Shown here in pieces: positions 23,426 through 32,280 of a stretch of DNA of 64,000 nucleotides. The stretch lies in contig DATALQ010000004.1 of NCBI GenBank assembly GCA_036260935.1, positions 60,460 through 124,459 of the forward strand. The letters are read 5' to 3'. Position numbers and translations under genes: made by a program. The notes under the pieces were generated by a model. It did not search any database and was not told the origin of the DNA. It saw only the letters and a list, made by a program, of their open reading frames with translations. How positions within the stretch are numbered: position 1 is the stretch's first letter; the number at the start of each line of letters is the position of its first letter. Source of the stretch: JAEYOM01 sp036260935. GTDB lineage: Bacteria; Bacillota; Clostridia; Acetivibrionales; DTU013.

Positions 23426-24250
23426 ATGACAAAAATCAAAATTTGCGGTATTACAAATATAGTTGAGGTCAACTTTCTCAACAGATACCTTCCGGATTAC
23501 ATAGGCTTCGTGTTTACGGAAAGCAAGCGCCGGGTGACCCCCGAAAAAGCGGTAGATCTTGCGGCTGGGCTTTCCCCTGCCATAAGAAAGGTTGGCGTAT
23601 TTGTGGACATGGAGCCCGGGGAGGCCGCCGGTATTGCTGCTTTTGTCGGACTTGACGTATTGCAGCTGCACGGTTCGGAAAACGCTGAATATATCGGTTT
23701 GCTGAGAAGACTATTGAAACCCGGAACAGAGATATGGAAGGCTGTTAGGATGGGCGCCGGAAGGGGTGCCGGGATGGGTGTCAGGATGGGTGCCGGGATG
23801 GACGGAGAAAACGGAAATAATGGATGCAACGGAAGTAACGGGAGTAACAGAAAAAACAGCCGGCTGCACGCCGACACCGATGTTCTATCGGGGTCAGGTA
23901 CAGACGATGTGGCCGGTGCCTACGGTACCCACAGTGCAGCCGATGCGGAACAAGCATATAAAAGCTTTGAATCGTACGGCGCCGACAGACTTATTCTGGA
24001 TACCTACATTGCAAACAGCTCAGGCGGTACAGGCAGGACCTTCGACTGGGGGCTTGCGGAGAAACTCAAAAAACTCACGCCGCTTCCCATAGTACTGGCG
24101 GGAGGCTTGCATCCCGGCAACGTGCGGCAGGCCATAGAACGGATTTCACCATTTGCAGTCGATACGAGCAGCGGGGTCGAAGGCGACGGGATAAAAGACG
24201 AGGAAAAGGTCAGGAATTTCATAGAAGCTGTAAGAAGAGAGAGCAGATAG
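23426..24250 (+). CDS. trpF: Phosphoribosylanthranilate isomerase with a large low-complexity insert
   Basis: TrpF performs the Amadori rearrangement of phosphoribosylanthranilate. ATG at 23426 follows TTGAGGAT, and gives the usual KIKICGIT start with the catalytic base C7. The acid D192 is in LILDTY, and the phosphate-binding end reads LAGGLHPGNV and VDTSSGVEG. Normal TrpF is about 200 residues; this one is 274. The extra length is residues about 110-172, a Met/Gly/Arg then Asn/Gly-rich stretch (MGAGRGAGMGVRMGAG, NGNNGCNGSNGSN) placed after IWKAVRM and before the helix QAYKSFESYGADR. The catalytic parts are intact, so the enzyme is probably active with an extended loop. trpB and trpA do not follow. 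Confidence 0.95.
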   Translation: MTKIKICGITNIVEVNFLNRYLPDYIGFVFTESKRRVTPEKAVDLAAGLSPAIRKVGVFVDMEPGEAAGIAAFVGLDVLQLHGSENAEYIGLLRRLLKPGTEIWKAVRMGAGRGAGMGVRMGAGMDGENGNNGCNGSNGSNRKNSRLHADTDVLSGSGTDDVAGAYGTHSAADAEQAYKSFESYGADRLILDTYIANSSGGTGRTFDWGLAEKLKKLTPLPIVLAGGLHPGNVRQAIERISPFAVDTSSGVEGDGIKDEEKVRNFIEAVRRESR

Positions 24251-24262
24251 GCTCTCTTTTTT
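24237..24262 (+). terminator. Intrinsic terminator of the trp operon
   Basis: AGAGAGC and GCTCTCT pair around AGATAG, which includes the trpF stop codon, followed by TTTTTT. The operon ends here, without trpBA. Confidence 0.8.
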
Positions 24263-24389
24263 CGAATTCAGTTTAGCATGACGGGGATGGGGTAGATTTA
24301 AGTATATATCACTCTGCATGCGAACAAAATAAAATGAGTCGCCCTCCGCACAAGGAGAGCGCGGACAGTTGGAAAGGCGGCGTTTCTTG

Positions 24390-24983
24390 ATGACAGACGG
24401 CATAATGAACCCCAAGGTTGATGAATTTTTGTCCAGGACGGCAAAGTGGCAGAAAGAGCTGGAAAGGCTTAGAATGATCCTTCTCGGCTGTCAGCTGACC
24501 GAAGAAATCAAGTGGGGCAAACCGTGCTATACATTCCGGAACAGCAATATAGCGTTGATACATGGGTTTAAGGAATACTGCGCGATCCTGTTTTTCAAAG
24601 GCGCTCTGCTCCGCGATACACAAGGCATACTGGTCCAACAAACGGAGAATGTACAGGCAGGCCGCCAGGTCCGGTTCGTCAGTGTTGAAGAAATAGCTGC
24701 AATCGAAACCATCCTTAAAGAATATATTTATGAAGCCGTCGAAGTTGAAAAGGCCGGCTTGGGAATAAATCTGAAAAAGGAAACGGAATTCAAAATTCCT
24801 GAGGAATTACAGAACAAGTTCGATGAGAGTCCTGCTTTACAGGCTGCTTTCAAGTCTTTGACACCGGGACGGCAAAGAGCGTACATACTTTATTTCTCCC
24901 AGCCCAAGCAATCCAAAACACGCGAATCAAGGGTTGAAAAATGTATTCCGAATATCCTCGGCGGAAAAGGATTGAATGATTAG
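24390..24983 (+). CDS. YdeI/DUF1801-family protein
   Basis: 197 residues. The N-terminal half shows the DUF1801 features EEIKWGKPCYTFRNSNIALI and a strand with CAILFFKGALL; the C-terminal half has the YdeI-type helix QAAFKSLTPGRQRAYILYFSQPKQSKTRESRVEKC. ATG at 24390 follows GGAAAGGCGG and is preferred over TTG at 24369. YdeI proteins of Bacillus have been linked to tolerance of antimicrobial peptides such as rhamnolipid-type or cyclic agents; the activity is unknown. Stands alone, on the same strand as the trp operon but after its terminator. Confidence 0.85.
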   Translation: MTDGIMNPKVDEFLSRTAKWQKELERLRMILLGCQLTEEIKWGKPCYTFRNSNIALIHGFKEYCAILFFKGALLRDTQGILVQQTENVQAGRQVRFVSVEEIAAIETILKEYIYEAVEVEKAGLGINLKKETEFKIPEELQNKFDESPALQAAFKSLTPGRQRAYILYFSQPKQSKTRESRVEKCIPNILGGKGLND

Positions 24984-24996
24984 GTTCGACTTTTAT

Positions 24997-25051
24997 TAAT
25001 ATTTTGTTTTCATTTTGTTTACATTTACATTGTTGTTGCAACAATTTGTAA
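24997..25051 (+). promoter_or_regulatory. Direct and inverted repeats before two-component operon 1
   Basis: Two 11-bp direct repeats ATTTTGTTTTC and ATTTTGTTTAC, adjacent and in the spacing typical of OmpR/PhoB-family binding, are followed by a palindromic stretch TTTACATTGTTG/CAACAATTTGTAAA (25024-25051). They lie about 75-125 bp before the regulator gene and may be its own binding site. Confidence 0.45.
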
Positions 25052-25122
25052 ATGATATTATTTATTTATAAAGCAATTTTTTAGTATATCCCGGAAATAA
25101 AAATATATCGGCAGGTGGTTTC

Positions 25123-25806
25123 ATGAACAGGACAAAAGTACTTGTCATAGACGACGATGTAAATATCTGCGAGCTGATACGGCTTTATCTCGACAAGGAA
25201 GGCTTTGAAGTAAAAACAGTATATAACGGCAAAAGCGGCCTCGAAGCATTCGGTGATTTTACGCCGAATATTGCGGTTCTCGATATCATGCTTCCGGGTA
25301 TGGATGGCTGGCAGGTCTGCAGGGAGATAAGGAAGGTCAGCAATATACCGATCATCATGCTGACAGCCAAGGGCGAGACCTTTGACAAGGTACTCGGACT
25401 GGAGCTGGGTGCGGACGATTATATGGTGAAGCCCTTCGATCCGAAGGAACTGATCGCCAGGATAAAAGCGGTGCTAAGAAGGTACGAGCGCAAAGACTTC
25501 GACGCACAGGAGATAATTTATCCGAACCTCGTAATAAATAAGACAAACTATACTGTCAAGCTCAACGGAAAGGATCTCGAGCTTCCCCCAAAGGAGCTTG
25601 AACTGCTCTATTTCCTAGCCTCCAACAGCAACAAGGTTTTTACCAGGGAGCAGCTGCTGGAGCATGTCTGGGGCTTTGATTTCTACGGCGACAGCCGCAC
25701 GGTTGATGTCCACGTAAAGAGGCTCCGTGAGAAGATAGATCTGCCGGACCAGGTATGGCAGCTCAAAACAGTTTGGGGAGTCGGCTATAAATTTGAGGTA
25801 AAATAA
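25123..25806 (+). CDS. OmpR/PhoB-type response regulator (system 1)
   Basis: 227 residues. Receiver domain at 1-120 with acidic pair DD (VIDDDVN), phospho-acceptor Asp in VLDIMLPGMDGW, Thr in MLTAKG and Lys in MVKPFDP; C-terminal winged helix with PPKELELLYFLASNSNKVFTREQLLEHVWG and DVHVKRLREKI. It binds DNA when phosphorylated by the kinase encoded immediately downstream (ATG overlaps the stop at taATG). With an HtrA protease next in line, the system resembles envelope-stress circuits such as CssRS-HtrA or WalRK-HtrA; which one is not decidable. Confidence 0.95.
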   Translation: MNRTKVLVIDDDVNICELIRLYLDKEGFEVKTVYNGKSGLEAFGDFTPNIAVLDIMLPGMDGWQVCREIRKVSNIPIIMLTAKGETFDKVLGLELGADDYMVKPFDPKELIARIKAVLRRYERKDFDAQEIIYPNLVINKTNYTVKLNGKDLELPPKELELLYFLASNSNKVFTREQLLEHVWGFDFYGDSRTVDVHVKRLREKIDLPDQVWQLKTVWGVGYKFEVK

Positions 25807-27353
25807 TGTTCAAGACGATATTCAGCAAGCTGATCGTAATATTCCTTTTGATACTCGTCATTGCATTTACAGTCACCGCCGTTATGATGAACGTTTTCCT
25901 CGACAATTATATCACCGAGGAAAAAGCAACGGCGCTGGAAGAAGCGAGCAGCTATATCAATCTTATTTTCAGGAACTTTCTGGTCAATATCGATCCAAAT
26001 GACAGTCAAAGTGTGGCTAATGCCCAGAAGGTTTTCCGGGATTATTTGGCTTTGCAGGGAAATTCACTAAGGTCGATTATTTGGATGACTTACTCGAACG
26101 GTGTAGTGTTCCAGTCAAACTGGTCAATGCCTGAGTTGCTTGCAAATAAGTATAAAGATAAAAACGGCGATATCAAGCTTCCTTTAGGCACTCAGTTTTC
26201 AAGGCTGGCAGCGAGTGAAACTACCGTACGTGAAGTTGGAAATTTCAACGGTCTGTTTAAAGATCCGATCCTTACAAGAGATCAAAAATATGCGGTTAAC
26301 GGCGATATATGGCTCACGGTGGGAAGATCCTTCAAATACACGGGCACTGATAATAAGGATATCATGGTTCTCGTGTTCATGAGCACTCCCGTCAAAGAGG
26401 TAGGAATTGCAAGGACGCAGGTGTTCCGGTATTTCCTCATTTCAATGGGAGCGGCTATATTAATCGCAGTTATTCTGATTTACATTTTTTCGCTGAGGTT
26501 ATCCCATCCATTGAAGCAGATAAAAACCGCGGCCTCAAGAATAGCCAGCGGAGAATTTGAAAAACGTCTCGATATCAAGTCGAAGGATGAGATAGGCGAT
26601 TTGGCCAGGACCTTCAACCAGATGGCTGTGGCGCTGCAGAATATCGAAGAAATGCGAAGGGGCTTCGTTGCCAATGTTTCGCACGAACTCAGGACGCCGA
26701 TGACTTCCATAAGGGGCTTTGTCGACGGCATACTTGACGGGACCATTCCGCCGGAAAAGCAAAGCCATTACCTGACTATAGTAAGGGATGAGACATTGAG
26801 GCTCAACCGTCTTGTCAACGATCTGCTGGATCTGGCCAGAATGGAGGCCGGAGAGGTCAAACTTAATTTTACCGTATTCGATATCAACGAGCTCGTACGA
26901 AAATGTGTAATCAAGCTCGAGAGTCTTCTGTTGGAAAAGGGCTTGACTGTCGATGCGGATTTCGAAGAAGAGGATCTGCCGGTCAGGGCCGACTCCGATT
27001 CGATTGAAAGAGTCATTTACAACCTGATGCACAATGCGATAAAGTTTACCCCTGCCGGGGGCAAGATAAGCATCGCAACACTCAAACGTAAAGATAAGGC
27101 CGAAATTGTTATCAAGGATACGGGCATAGGTATCGAGCAAAGCGATCTGGACATGATTTGGGACAGGTTTTATAAAGCCGACAAGTCAAGAAGTAGGGAC
27201 AAGACGGGCACCGGCCTGGGTCTGGCTATCGTACGGAATATCATAAACGAACACGGCCAGGATATATGGGCTGAAAGCAGGCCCGGCGAAGGTACGGCAT
27301 TCACGTTCACCCTTGACGCCATCAGCAGGGAATCCGAAGTGCAGCCGGAATAA
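25806..27353 (+). CDS. Sensor histidine kinase (system 1)
   Basis: 515 residues. Membrane helix 1 (about 8-30), an extracellular sensor region of about 170 residues, membrane helix 2 (about 200-225), HAMP (LSHPLKQIKTAASRIASGEF), HisKA with phospho-His in NVSHELRTPMTSIRG, and HATPase_c with N box NLMHNAIKFTP, G1 DTGIGI and G2 GTGLGLAI. It phosphorylates the preceding regulator. The sensor contains RSIIWMTYSNGVVFQS, a PAS/CACHE-like strand pattern; the signal is unknown. WalK-like cytoplasmic PAS is not present. Confidence 0.95.
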   Translation: MFKTIFSKLIVIFLLILVIAFTVTAVMMNVFLDNYITEEKATALEEASSYINLIFRNFLVNIDPNDSQSVANAQKVFRDYLALQGNSLRSIIWMTYSNGVVFQSNWSMPELLANKYKDKNGDIKLPLGTQFSRLAASETTVREVGNFNGLFKDPILTRDQKYAVNGDIWLTVGRSFKYTGTDNKDIMVLVFMSTPVKEVGIARTQVFRYFLISMGAAILIAVILIYIFSLRLSHPLKQIKTAASRIASGEFEKRLDIKSKDEIGDLARTFNQMAVALQNIEEMRRGFVANVSHELRTPMTSIRGFVDGILDGTIPPEKQSHYLTIVRDETLRLNRLVNDLLDLARMEAGEVKLNFTVFDINELVRKCVIKLESLLLEKGLTVDADFEEEDLPVRADSDSIERVIYNLMHNAIKFTPAGGKISIATLKRKDKAEIVIKDTGIGIEQSDLDMIWDRFYKADKSRSRDKTGTGLGLAIVRNIINEHGQDIWAESRPGEGTAFTFTLDAISRESEVQPE

Positions 27354-27479
27354 ATATTTCTCGGGACCAGGTATTGTTTACAGATTATTCATAGTTTTTT
27401 CAAATAGCAGCTTTAAAATAAAGTCATAAGGTAAGTTAAAACAACAAACGCAGTATATTTGGTACAGGAGGTTTTGATT

Positions 27480-29132
27480 ATGGAAGATTTCAATAAGGAA
27501 AACGAAAATAATATCGGCAACGTCAACAGTGTAAACAGTGATAATTCTAATCAGGGAAAAATCATGGACATAGGAAATAACGAAAACAATAATGCGGCTG
27601 CTGCCAATGTACAGCCGGAAAATAACGGCAACATGGCTCCGCAGCAAAACACACAGGCAGGATACGAACAGCCGTTTGCACAAGCGGGAACATATCAGCA
27701 GAGCAGCCCGGCAGCAACAGCACCACAAAACAACCAGACCGCGGCCCAGCAACATGGTCAGTCTGGGGCATCACAGCAATACGGCCAGGCCGGAGCATCA
27801 CAGCAATACAGCCAGTCGGGTTACCAGCAGTACGGCCAGTCCTACGCACAGGCGGCCGCATCGCAGCAATACTCCCAGCCAGGTTTCTCGCAGCCGGAAA
27901 ACAAGGCATATTACAAGGAGAACATCAAAAAGTCGAAACAGGGCAGGGTAGGAACAGGTCAACTGATACTGGTTTCAGTACTCAGCGCGGTTCTTGGTGC
28001 AAGCGCCATGTTTTCGGCAAGCACCTTCTTGGGTCCGGTTATTCAGCCGTCCGTGAATTCCTGGCTCGGCAATACCGATAAAACTGCCGCAACCTCAGGC
28101 AATAACGGTGTATACAAGAAGGTAGAGATTACTCAATCGACATCTCCTGTAGAAGCCATAGTTGAAAAAGTGAGCCCGTCGATCGTAGGCATCGAGGTAA
28201 CGGTCCAGGCACAGGGGAGCGATTTCTTCTTTAACCTTGGACAGAGCGGAGTCGGTTACGGTTCAGGCATTATAGTCAAAAGCGACGGCTATATTATGAC
28301 AAACAACCATGTTATAGAAAGCGCTCTGAACCAGAATTCCAACACTCTCGCCAACGGTTCCAAGATCCAGGTCGTACTTTCCAGTAACAAGGATAAACCG
28401 TACACTGCGCAGGTAGTAGGCAGGGATTCGAAGACAGATATCGCGGTGCTCAAGATAGATGCAGCCAATCTGCCCGCAGCGGAACTGGGCAACTCGGACA
28501 ATGTAAAACCGGGTGAACTCGCAGTAGCGATAGGCAATCCCGAAGGCTTCGACTTTATGAACTCGGTAACGGCTGGTATCATAAGCGGCATCAACAGGAC
28601 GGTTCAGACCGAAGACGGACAGGAATACAAGCTGATTCAGACCGACGCCGCCATAAACCCGGGCAACAGCGGAGGAGCTCTTGTGAATTCACAGGGACAG
28701 GTTGTGGGAATAAATACTGTAAAGATAGCCTCCACCGAAGTTGAAGGCATAGGCTTTGCCATTCCGATAAACGAAGCAAACAAGATTGCGCAGAGCCTCA
28801 TGGAATTCAAATATGTAAAGGGCAGGCCATACCTCGGATTGTCGATCGACCCGCGTTTCAACTCCGATATAGCCAAGCAATACAAGGTGCCGAACGGTCT
28901 GCTCGTATACGAGGTGCTTCCTCTGACAGCGGCCTACAAGGCAGGTATACAGCCCGGCGATATAATCACAAAGTTTGACGGTAAGACTGTTACGGCCTTC
29001 AGCGAACTCGAAGACCAGAAGAACACACATAAACCGGGAGACAAGGTAGCGGTCGAGGTTTACAGGAATGGAAAGACGCTAAATCTGACAGTCACCTTGG
29101 ACGAAGAGAACAACTCGGTTTCAGCCAACTAA
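27480..29132 (+). CDS. HtrA/DegP-family membrane serine protease
   Basis: 550 residues from ATG at 27480 (ACAGGAGG upstream; GTG at 27459 lacks a site). A long cytoplasmic N-terminus (about 1-150) is Asn- then Gln/Ala/Ser-rich with repeated QQYGQ(S/A)-type units, followed by a membrane anchor (QLILVSVLSAVLGASAMF). The trypsin-like domain has His in TNNHVIE, Asp in DSKTDIAVLKI and nucleophile Ser in NPGNSGGALV; one PDZ domain is at the C-terminus (PYLGLSID to VEVYRNGK). It degrades or refolds damaged exported proteins. Position after the two-component pair suggests control by it. Confidence 0.95.
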   Translation: MEDFNKENENNIGNVNSVNSDNSNQGKIMDIGNNENNNAAAANVQPENNGNMAPQQNTQAGYEQPFAQAGTYQQSSPAATAPQNNQTAAQQHGQSGASQQYGQAGASQQYSQSGYQQYGQSYAQAAASQQYSQPGFSQPENKAYYKENIKKSKQGRVGTGQLILVSVLSAVLGASAMFSASTFLGPVIQPSVNSWLGNTDKTAATSGNNGVYKKVEITQSTSPVEAIVEKVSPSIVGIEVTVQAQGSDFFFNLGQSGVGYGSGIIVKSDGYIMTNNHVIESALNQNSNTLANGSKIQVVLSSNKDKPYTAQVVGRDSKTDIAVLKIDAANLPAAELGNSDNVKPGELAVAIGNPEGFDFMNSVTAGIISGINRTVQTEDGQEYKLIQTDAAINPGNSGGALVNSQGQVVGINTVKIASTEVEGIGFAIPINEANKIAQSLMEFKYVKGRPYLGLSIDPRFNSDIAKQYKVPNGLLVYEVLPLTAAYKAGIQPGDIITKFDGKTVTAFSELEDQKNTHKPGDKVAVEVYRNGKTLNLTVTLDEENNSVSAN

Positions 29133-29172
29133 GCCAGCTTCGATAAATTCATCATACCCTCTTAATAGAAAC

Positions 29173-29202
29173 AGCAAAAGCAGCCGCAAGGCTGCTTTTG
29201 CT
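29173..29202 (+). terminator. Intrinsic terminator after htrA
   Basis: AGCAAAAGCAGCC and GGCTGCTTTTGCT form a perfect 13-bp stem with a GCAA loop. Confidence 0.85.
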
Positions 29203-29258
29203 ATTGTGCCCTGAAAATTCTGTGCCAAGTACAGTCCTGATAGCTCATTGGGACCCTT

Positions 29259-29289
29259 TCATACTTTTATCACAAATTCCAATTATAAT
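29259..29289 (+). promoter_or_regulatory. 31-bp site shared with the DUF2680 promoter (copy 1)
   Basis: TCATACTTTTATCACAA is followed by a TTCCA core and a TATAAT -10 (29284-29289). The same 31 bp recur at 31550-31580 with 28 matches. The -35 position (ATACTT) is poor, as expected for an activator-dependent promoter. It lies 70 bp before response regulator system 2. Confidence 0.7.
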
Positions 29290-29359
29290 ATTGATAAATG
29301 ATACCTTTCTCTAAAATGTGGGAATATTTCAATGAGAAAGGAACTAACAGGTAAAACAC

Positions 29360-30055
29360 ATGGAGAAAATCAAAATACTAATCGTAGATGATGAGGAGCG
29401 GATCAGGGAGATGATCCGGGAGTACACCAGTCCGGAGGGCTTCGAGATCTATGAGGCTTCCGACGGCTTCGAGGCGCTGAGCCTTTTGAAACAATCCCAA
29501 TATTCGCTGATTGTTCTTGATATTATGATGCCTGGAATGGACGGCTGGAGTGTATGCCGGGAAATCCGGAAGACCTCACAAGTGCCTGTCATTATGCTGA
29601 CGGCTAGGGGGGAAGAGTATGACAAGCTTTTCGGTTTTGAACTCGGCGTCGACGACTACATTGTCAAACCTTTCAGCCCTAAAGAGCTGCTTGCCAGAAT
29701 GAAGGCCATCATCCGCAGAAGCCAGACGGCTGCCGACAATGCACCTGATGTGGAGCATGCCAGTTTTGAAGGGCTTACGATCGAGTTCAAATCCAGAAAT
29801 GTATATGTGGATGGAAGCCTAACAAGCCTTACCCCTAAAGAATATGAGCTCCTCAGCTTTTTTGTACATAACCCTAAAATGGTTTTTTCCAGGGACCAGC
29901 TGCTGAATTCGGTTTGGGGATACGATTTCATCGGAGACGACCGTACTGTGGATACCCATGTTAAAATGCTGCGTGAAAGCCTGGGAGCATACCGAAAGTT
30001 TATTGTTACGGTTTGGGGTACGGGCTATAAGTTTGAACCAACCCAAGTGAAGTGA
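29360..30055 (+). CDS. OmpR/PhoB-type response regulator (system 2)
   Basis: 231 residues with a receiver (VDDEERI; phospho-Asp in VLDIMMPGMDGW; MLTARG; IVKPFSP) and winged-helix output (LTPKEYELLSFFVHNPKMVFSRDQLLNSVWG, DTHVKMLRESL). The paired kinase gene follows after 67 bp. The 31-bp element before it recurs before the DUF2680 gene just past the kinase, which suggests that this regulator controls both its own operon and that target. Confidence 0.95.
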   Translation: MEKIKILIVDDEERIREMIREYTSPEGFEIYEASDGFEALSLLKQSQYSLIVLDIMMPGMDGWSVCREIRKTSQVPVIMLTARGEEYDKLFGFELGVDDYIVKPFSPKELLARMKAIIRRSQTAADNAPDVEHASFEGLTIEFKSRNVYVDGSLTSLTPKEYELLSFFVHNPKMVFSRDQLLNSVWGYDFIGDDRTVDTHVKMLRESLGAYRKFIVTVWGTGYKFEPTQVK

Positions 30056-30122
30056 AAATTCTATTGGGTTACTTAGAATGTACATGAGCAATTTGGCAGA
30101 ATTAAGTTGTGGGAGGGAAAGA

Positions 30123-31520
30123 ATGAAAAGCATGCGGTTCCGGCTTTGGGCTGGAATGATGGCACTAATTGTGATCGTATTGATCCTGCTTTGGTTTTTC
30201 CAGATCGTGTTTCTTGGAAGCTTTTATACTGGAATGCAGATTTCCAATGTAAAAAAGGAAGCGGAAAGGATACTGGAATCCAGGCAGGATATTGGCCGGA
30301 CCGAAATGGAAAATAAACTGAATGCACTTGCGTTTCAATATAACATGAGTGTTGAGATGATTGATTCGGAAGGTAGTACGGTTTTCAGTGCCGGATCCAC
30401 GGGGATGGGCGGACAAATGCCCATGATGATGAACAGCTCCAGGGTAGCGGTATATCAGCAGGCTATGACCGGCAAAGCTGTCGAGGTTCCGTTGATACAT
30501 CCGCGTTTCGGGAACAGGTTCATGATGATCGGACTGCCGGTAAAGGCAACGGGATCCGTAACGGGAGTACTTATTCTAAATCTTCCCCTGGCCCCGGTCG
30601 AAGAAACAGCATCAATATTAAAATGGCAGCTTCTTTATATCACAGGAATTCTATTGATCGCCTCCCTGTTGATTTCCTTCCTGATTTCAAAAAGCTTTAC
30701 AAGACCGATCCTCAACATCAAGAAGGCAGCGGAAACTATGGCCTCGGGCGACTTCTCCGTCCGGATCCCTTCGGGTAAGCAGGATGAGATCGGAAAACTG
30801 GCCGGTACGGTCAATTATATGGGGGAACAACTGTCCAAAATAGATCAGCTCCGTAAAGACCTGATCGCCAACATATCTCATGAATTGCGAACTCCGTTGA
30901 GTCTCATCAGAGGGTATGCCGAAACGATCCGTGATGTCACCGGGAATTCCCCCGAAAAACGCGACAAGCAGCTGGATATCATCATTGATGAAACGGAAAG
31001 ACTGAGCAGGATAGTGGATGACATTCTCAATCTTTCGCAGCTGCAATCGGGATATGCCAGGCTGGAGAAAAGCCGGTTTTCCATGAGAGAAACCCTGGAC
31101 GCCATTGTGAAACGCTATCATGTATTAAGCGAAAAAACAGGTGTGAAAATAGTGCTGCAATGCCCCGAAGATGTGATTTTGGAAGCGGATAGAGCCAAGC
31201 TGGAGCAGGTTTTTTACAACCTGATCAACAATGCTTTTCAGCACACGCCGGCGGGAGGGATGATCACGGTCAGTGCGGCAGCCGGGGAAACAGCAGTGCG
31301 GTTCGAAATCTCCGATACGGGCAGCGGCATACCGGAAGAAGATCTTCCGCATATATGGGAAAGGTTCTACAAAGCGGATAAAACCGGAAGTCAAAAGGCT
31401 GCAGGAACTGGCCTGGGCCTGGCTATCGCGAAAGGCGTACTGGAGGCACATCGGGCCGACTTTGGAGTTCGAAGCAAACAGGGAATGGGAACAACGTTCT
31501 GGTTTGAATTGAAAAAGTAA
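30123..31520 (+). CDS. Sensor histidine kinase (system 2)
   Basis: 465 residues from the ATG at 30123, which follows GGGAGGG; an ATG at 30078 has no such site. Membrane helix 1 (about 7-30), a short extracellular sensor of about 130 residues containing a Met/Gly-rich loop (GMGGQMPMMMNSS), membrane helix 2 (about 170-195), HAMP, HisKA (NISHELRTPLSLIRG), and HATPase_c (NLINNAFQHTP, DTGSGIPEE, GTGLGLAIAKG). The Met-rich loop could be a metal-binding site, though this is an inference. Partner of the preceding regulator. Confidence 0.95.
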   Translation: MKSMRFRLWAGMMALIVIVLILLWFFQIVFLGSFYTGMQISNVKKEAERILESRQDIGRTEMENKLNALAFQYNMSVEMIDSEGSTVFSAGSTGMGGQMPMMMNSSRVAVYQQAMTGKAVEVPLIHPRFGNRFMMIGLPVKATGSVTGVLILNLPLAPVEETASILKWQLLYITGILLIASLLISFLISKSFTRPILNIKKAAETMASGDFSVRIPSGKQDEIGKLAGTVNYMGEQLSKIDQLRKDLIANISHELRTPLSLIRGYAETIRDVTGNSPEKRDKQLDIIIDETERLSRIVDDILNLSQLQSGYARLEKSRFSMRETLDAIVKRYHVLSEKTGVKIVLQCPEDVILEADRAKLEQVFYNLINNAFQHTPAGGMITVSAAAGETAVRFEISDTGSGIPEEDLPHIWERFYKADKTGSQKAAGTGLGLAIAKGVLEAHRADFGVRSKQGMGTTFWFELKK

Positions 31521-31549
31521 GGTGTTTTCATGAATCTTTCCGACTTCTA

Positions 31550-31580
31550 TCATACTTTTATCACAACTTCCACTCATAAT
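31550..31580 (+). promoter_or_regulatory. 31-bp site shared with system 2 promoter (copy 2)
   Basis: Same element as at 29259-29289 (28/31 identical, including an unbroken 17-bp block), with CATAAT in the -10 position. It lies about 90 bp before the DUF2680 gene. A GC-rich imperfect hairpin (GGGGGAGAAGCCCC region, about 31608-31625) follows in the leader. Confidence 0.7.
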
Positions 31581-31667
31581 GAAACCATAGGAACCGGTTG
31601 ACCCGCACCGGGGGAGAAGCCCCTGACGGCGGACCCGGGAAACAAATGGATAGGAGAGTGAATTTTG

Positions 31668-32156
31668 ATGAAAAACATGAAGAAGTTCGTAGCCGTTATG
31701 GCTGCAGTTGGTATTCTGGGAACGGCAGGCGTCGCATATGCAGCTACAGTAAAGACACCCGCGGAAATAGCGGCAGGCGTGACCGGGAAAACTGTAGAAG
31801 AGGTCGCGCAGGAACGTGTAGCTGGAAAAACCTATGGAACCATTGCGAATGATGCTGGGAAACTGGATGAATTCAAGGCACAGATGCTTGAGCAGAAGAA
31901 GGCTGTGCTGGCCCAGAGGGTAAAGGACGGAACCCTTACGCAGCAGCAGGCGGATGATATCTATAATACAATCAAAAATAACCAGGCAAACTGCACCGGG
32001 GTAGGAAATGTACGCATCGGCAACAGAAACGGTGCCGGATTCGGATGCGGAGCAGGCGTGGGACAAGGCATGGGCGGAAGAATGGGCCGCGGTGCCGGTA
32101 TGGGGAACAGAACCGGAATGGGTTATGGAGCCGGAGGTAGCTGCCTGAACCAGTAA
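31668..32156 (+). CDS. DUF2680 exported protein with Gly/Met/Arg-rich tail
   Basis: 162 residues. A signal peptide (about 1-26, ending AGVAYAA) precedes two short helical units: TPAEIAAGVTGKTVEEVAQERV and KAVLAQRVKDGTLTQQQADDIYN, the pattern of DUF2680. The tail (about 105-160) is rich in Gly, Met, Arg and Asn (GAGVGQGMGGRMGRGAGMG) with three Cys residues. AGGAGAG precedes the start. Outside the membrane, it may serve as a sensor or metal-binding accessory of the two-component system, but its role is unknown. A terminator follows directly. Confidence 0.8.
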   Translation: MKNMKKFVAVMAAVGILGTAGVAYAATVKTPAEIAAGVTGKTVEEVAQERVAGKTYGTIANDAGKLDEFKAQMLEQKKAVLAQRVKDGTLTQQQADDIYNTIKNNQANCTGVGNVRIGNRNGAGFGCGAGVGQGMGGRMGRGAGMGNRTGMGYGAGGSCLNQ

Positions 32157-32167
32157 GCAACGGTCTG

Positions 32168-32206
32168 AAAGGCTGCAGCTCGAATTTATAGGGACTGCAG
32201 CTTTTC
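32168..32206 (+). terminator. Intrinsic terminator
   Basis: GCTGCAG and CTGCAGC pair across a 16-nt loop, extended by AAAG/CTTT and followed by a T-rich tract. It separates the DUF2680 gene from the polyferredoxin gene. Confidence 0.75.
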
Positions 32207-32280
32207 TTTGCCTTTTTTCGTTGTCAAACATATCTCTAGACTGGATAAATGCACTGAAGTAAGAATAAGGGGGACTGAAA

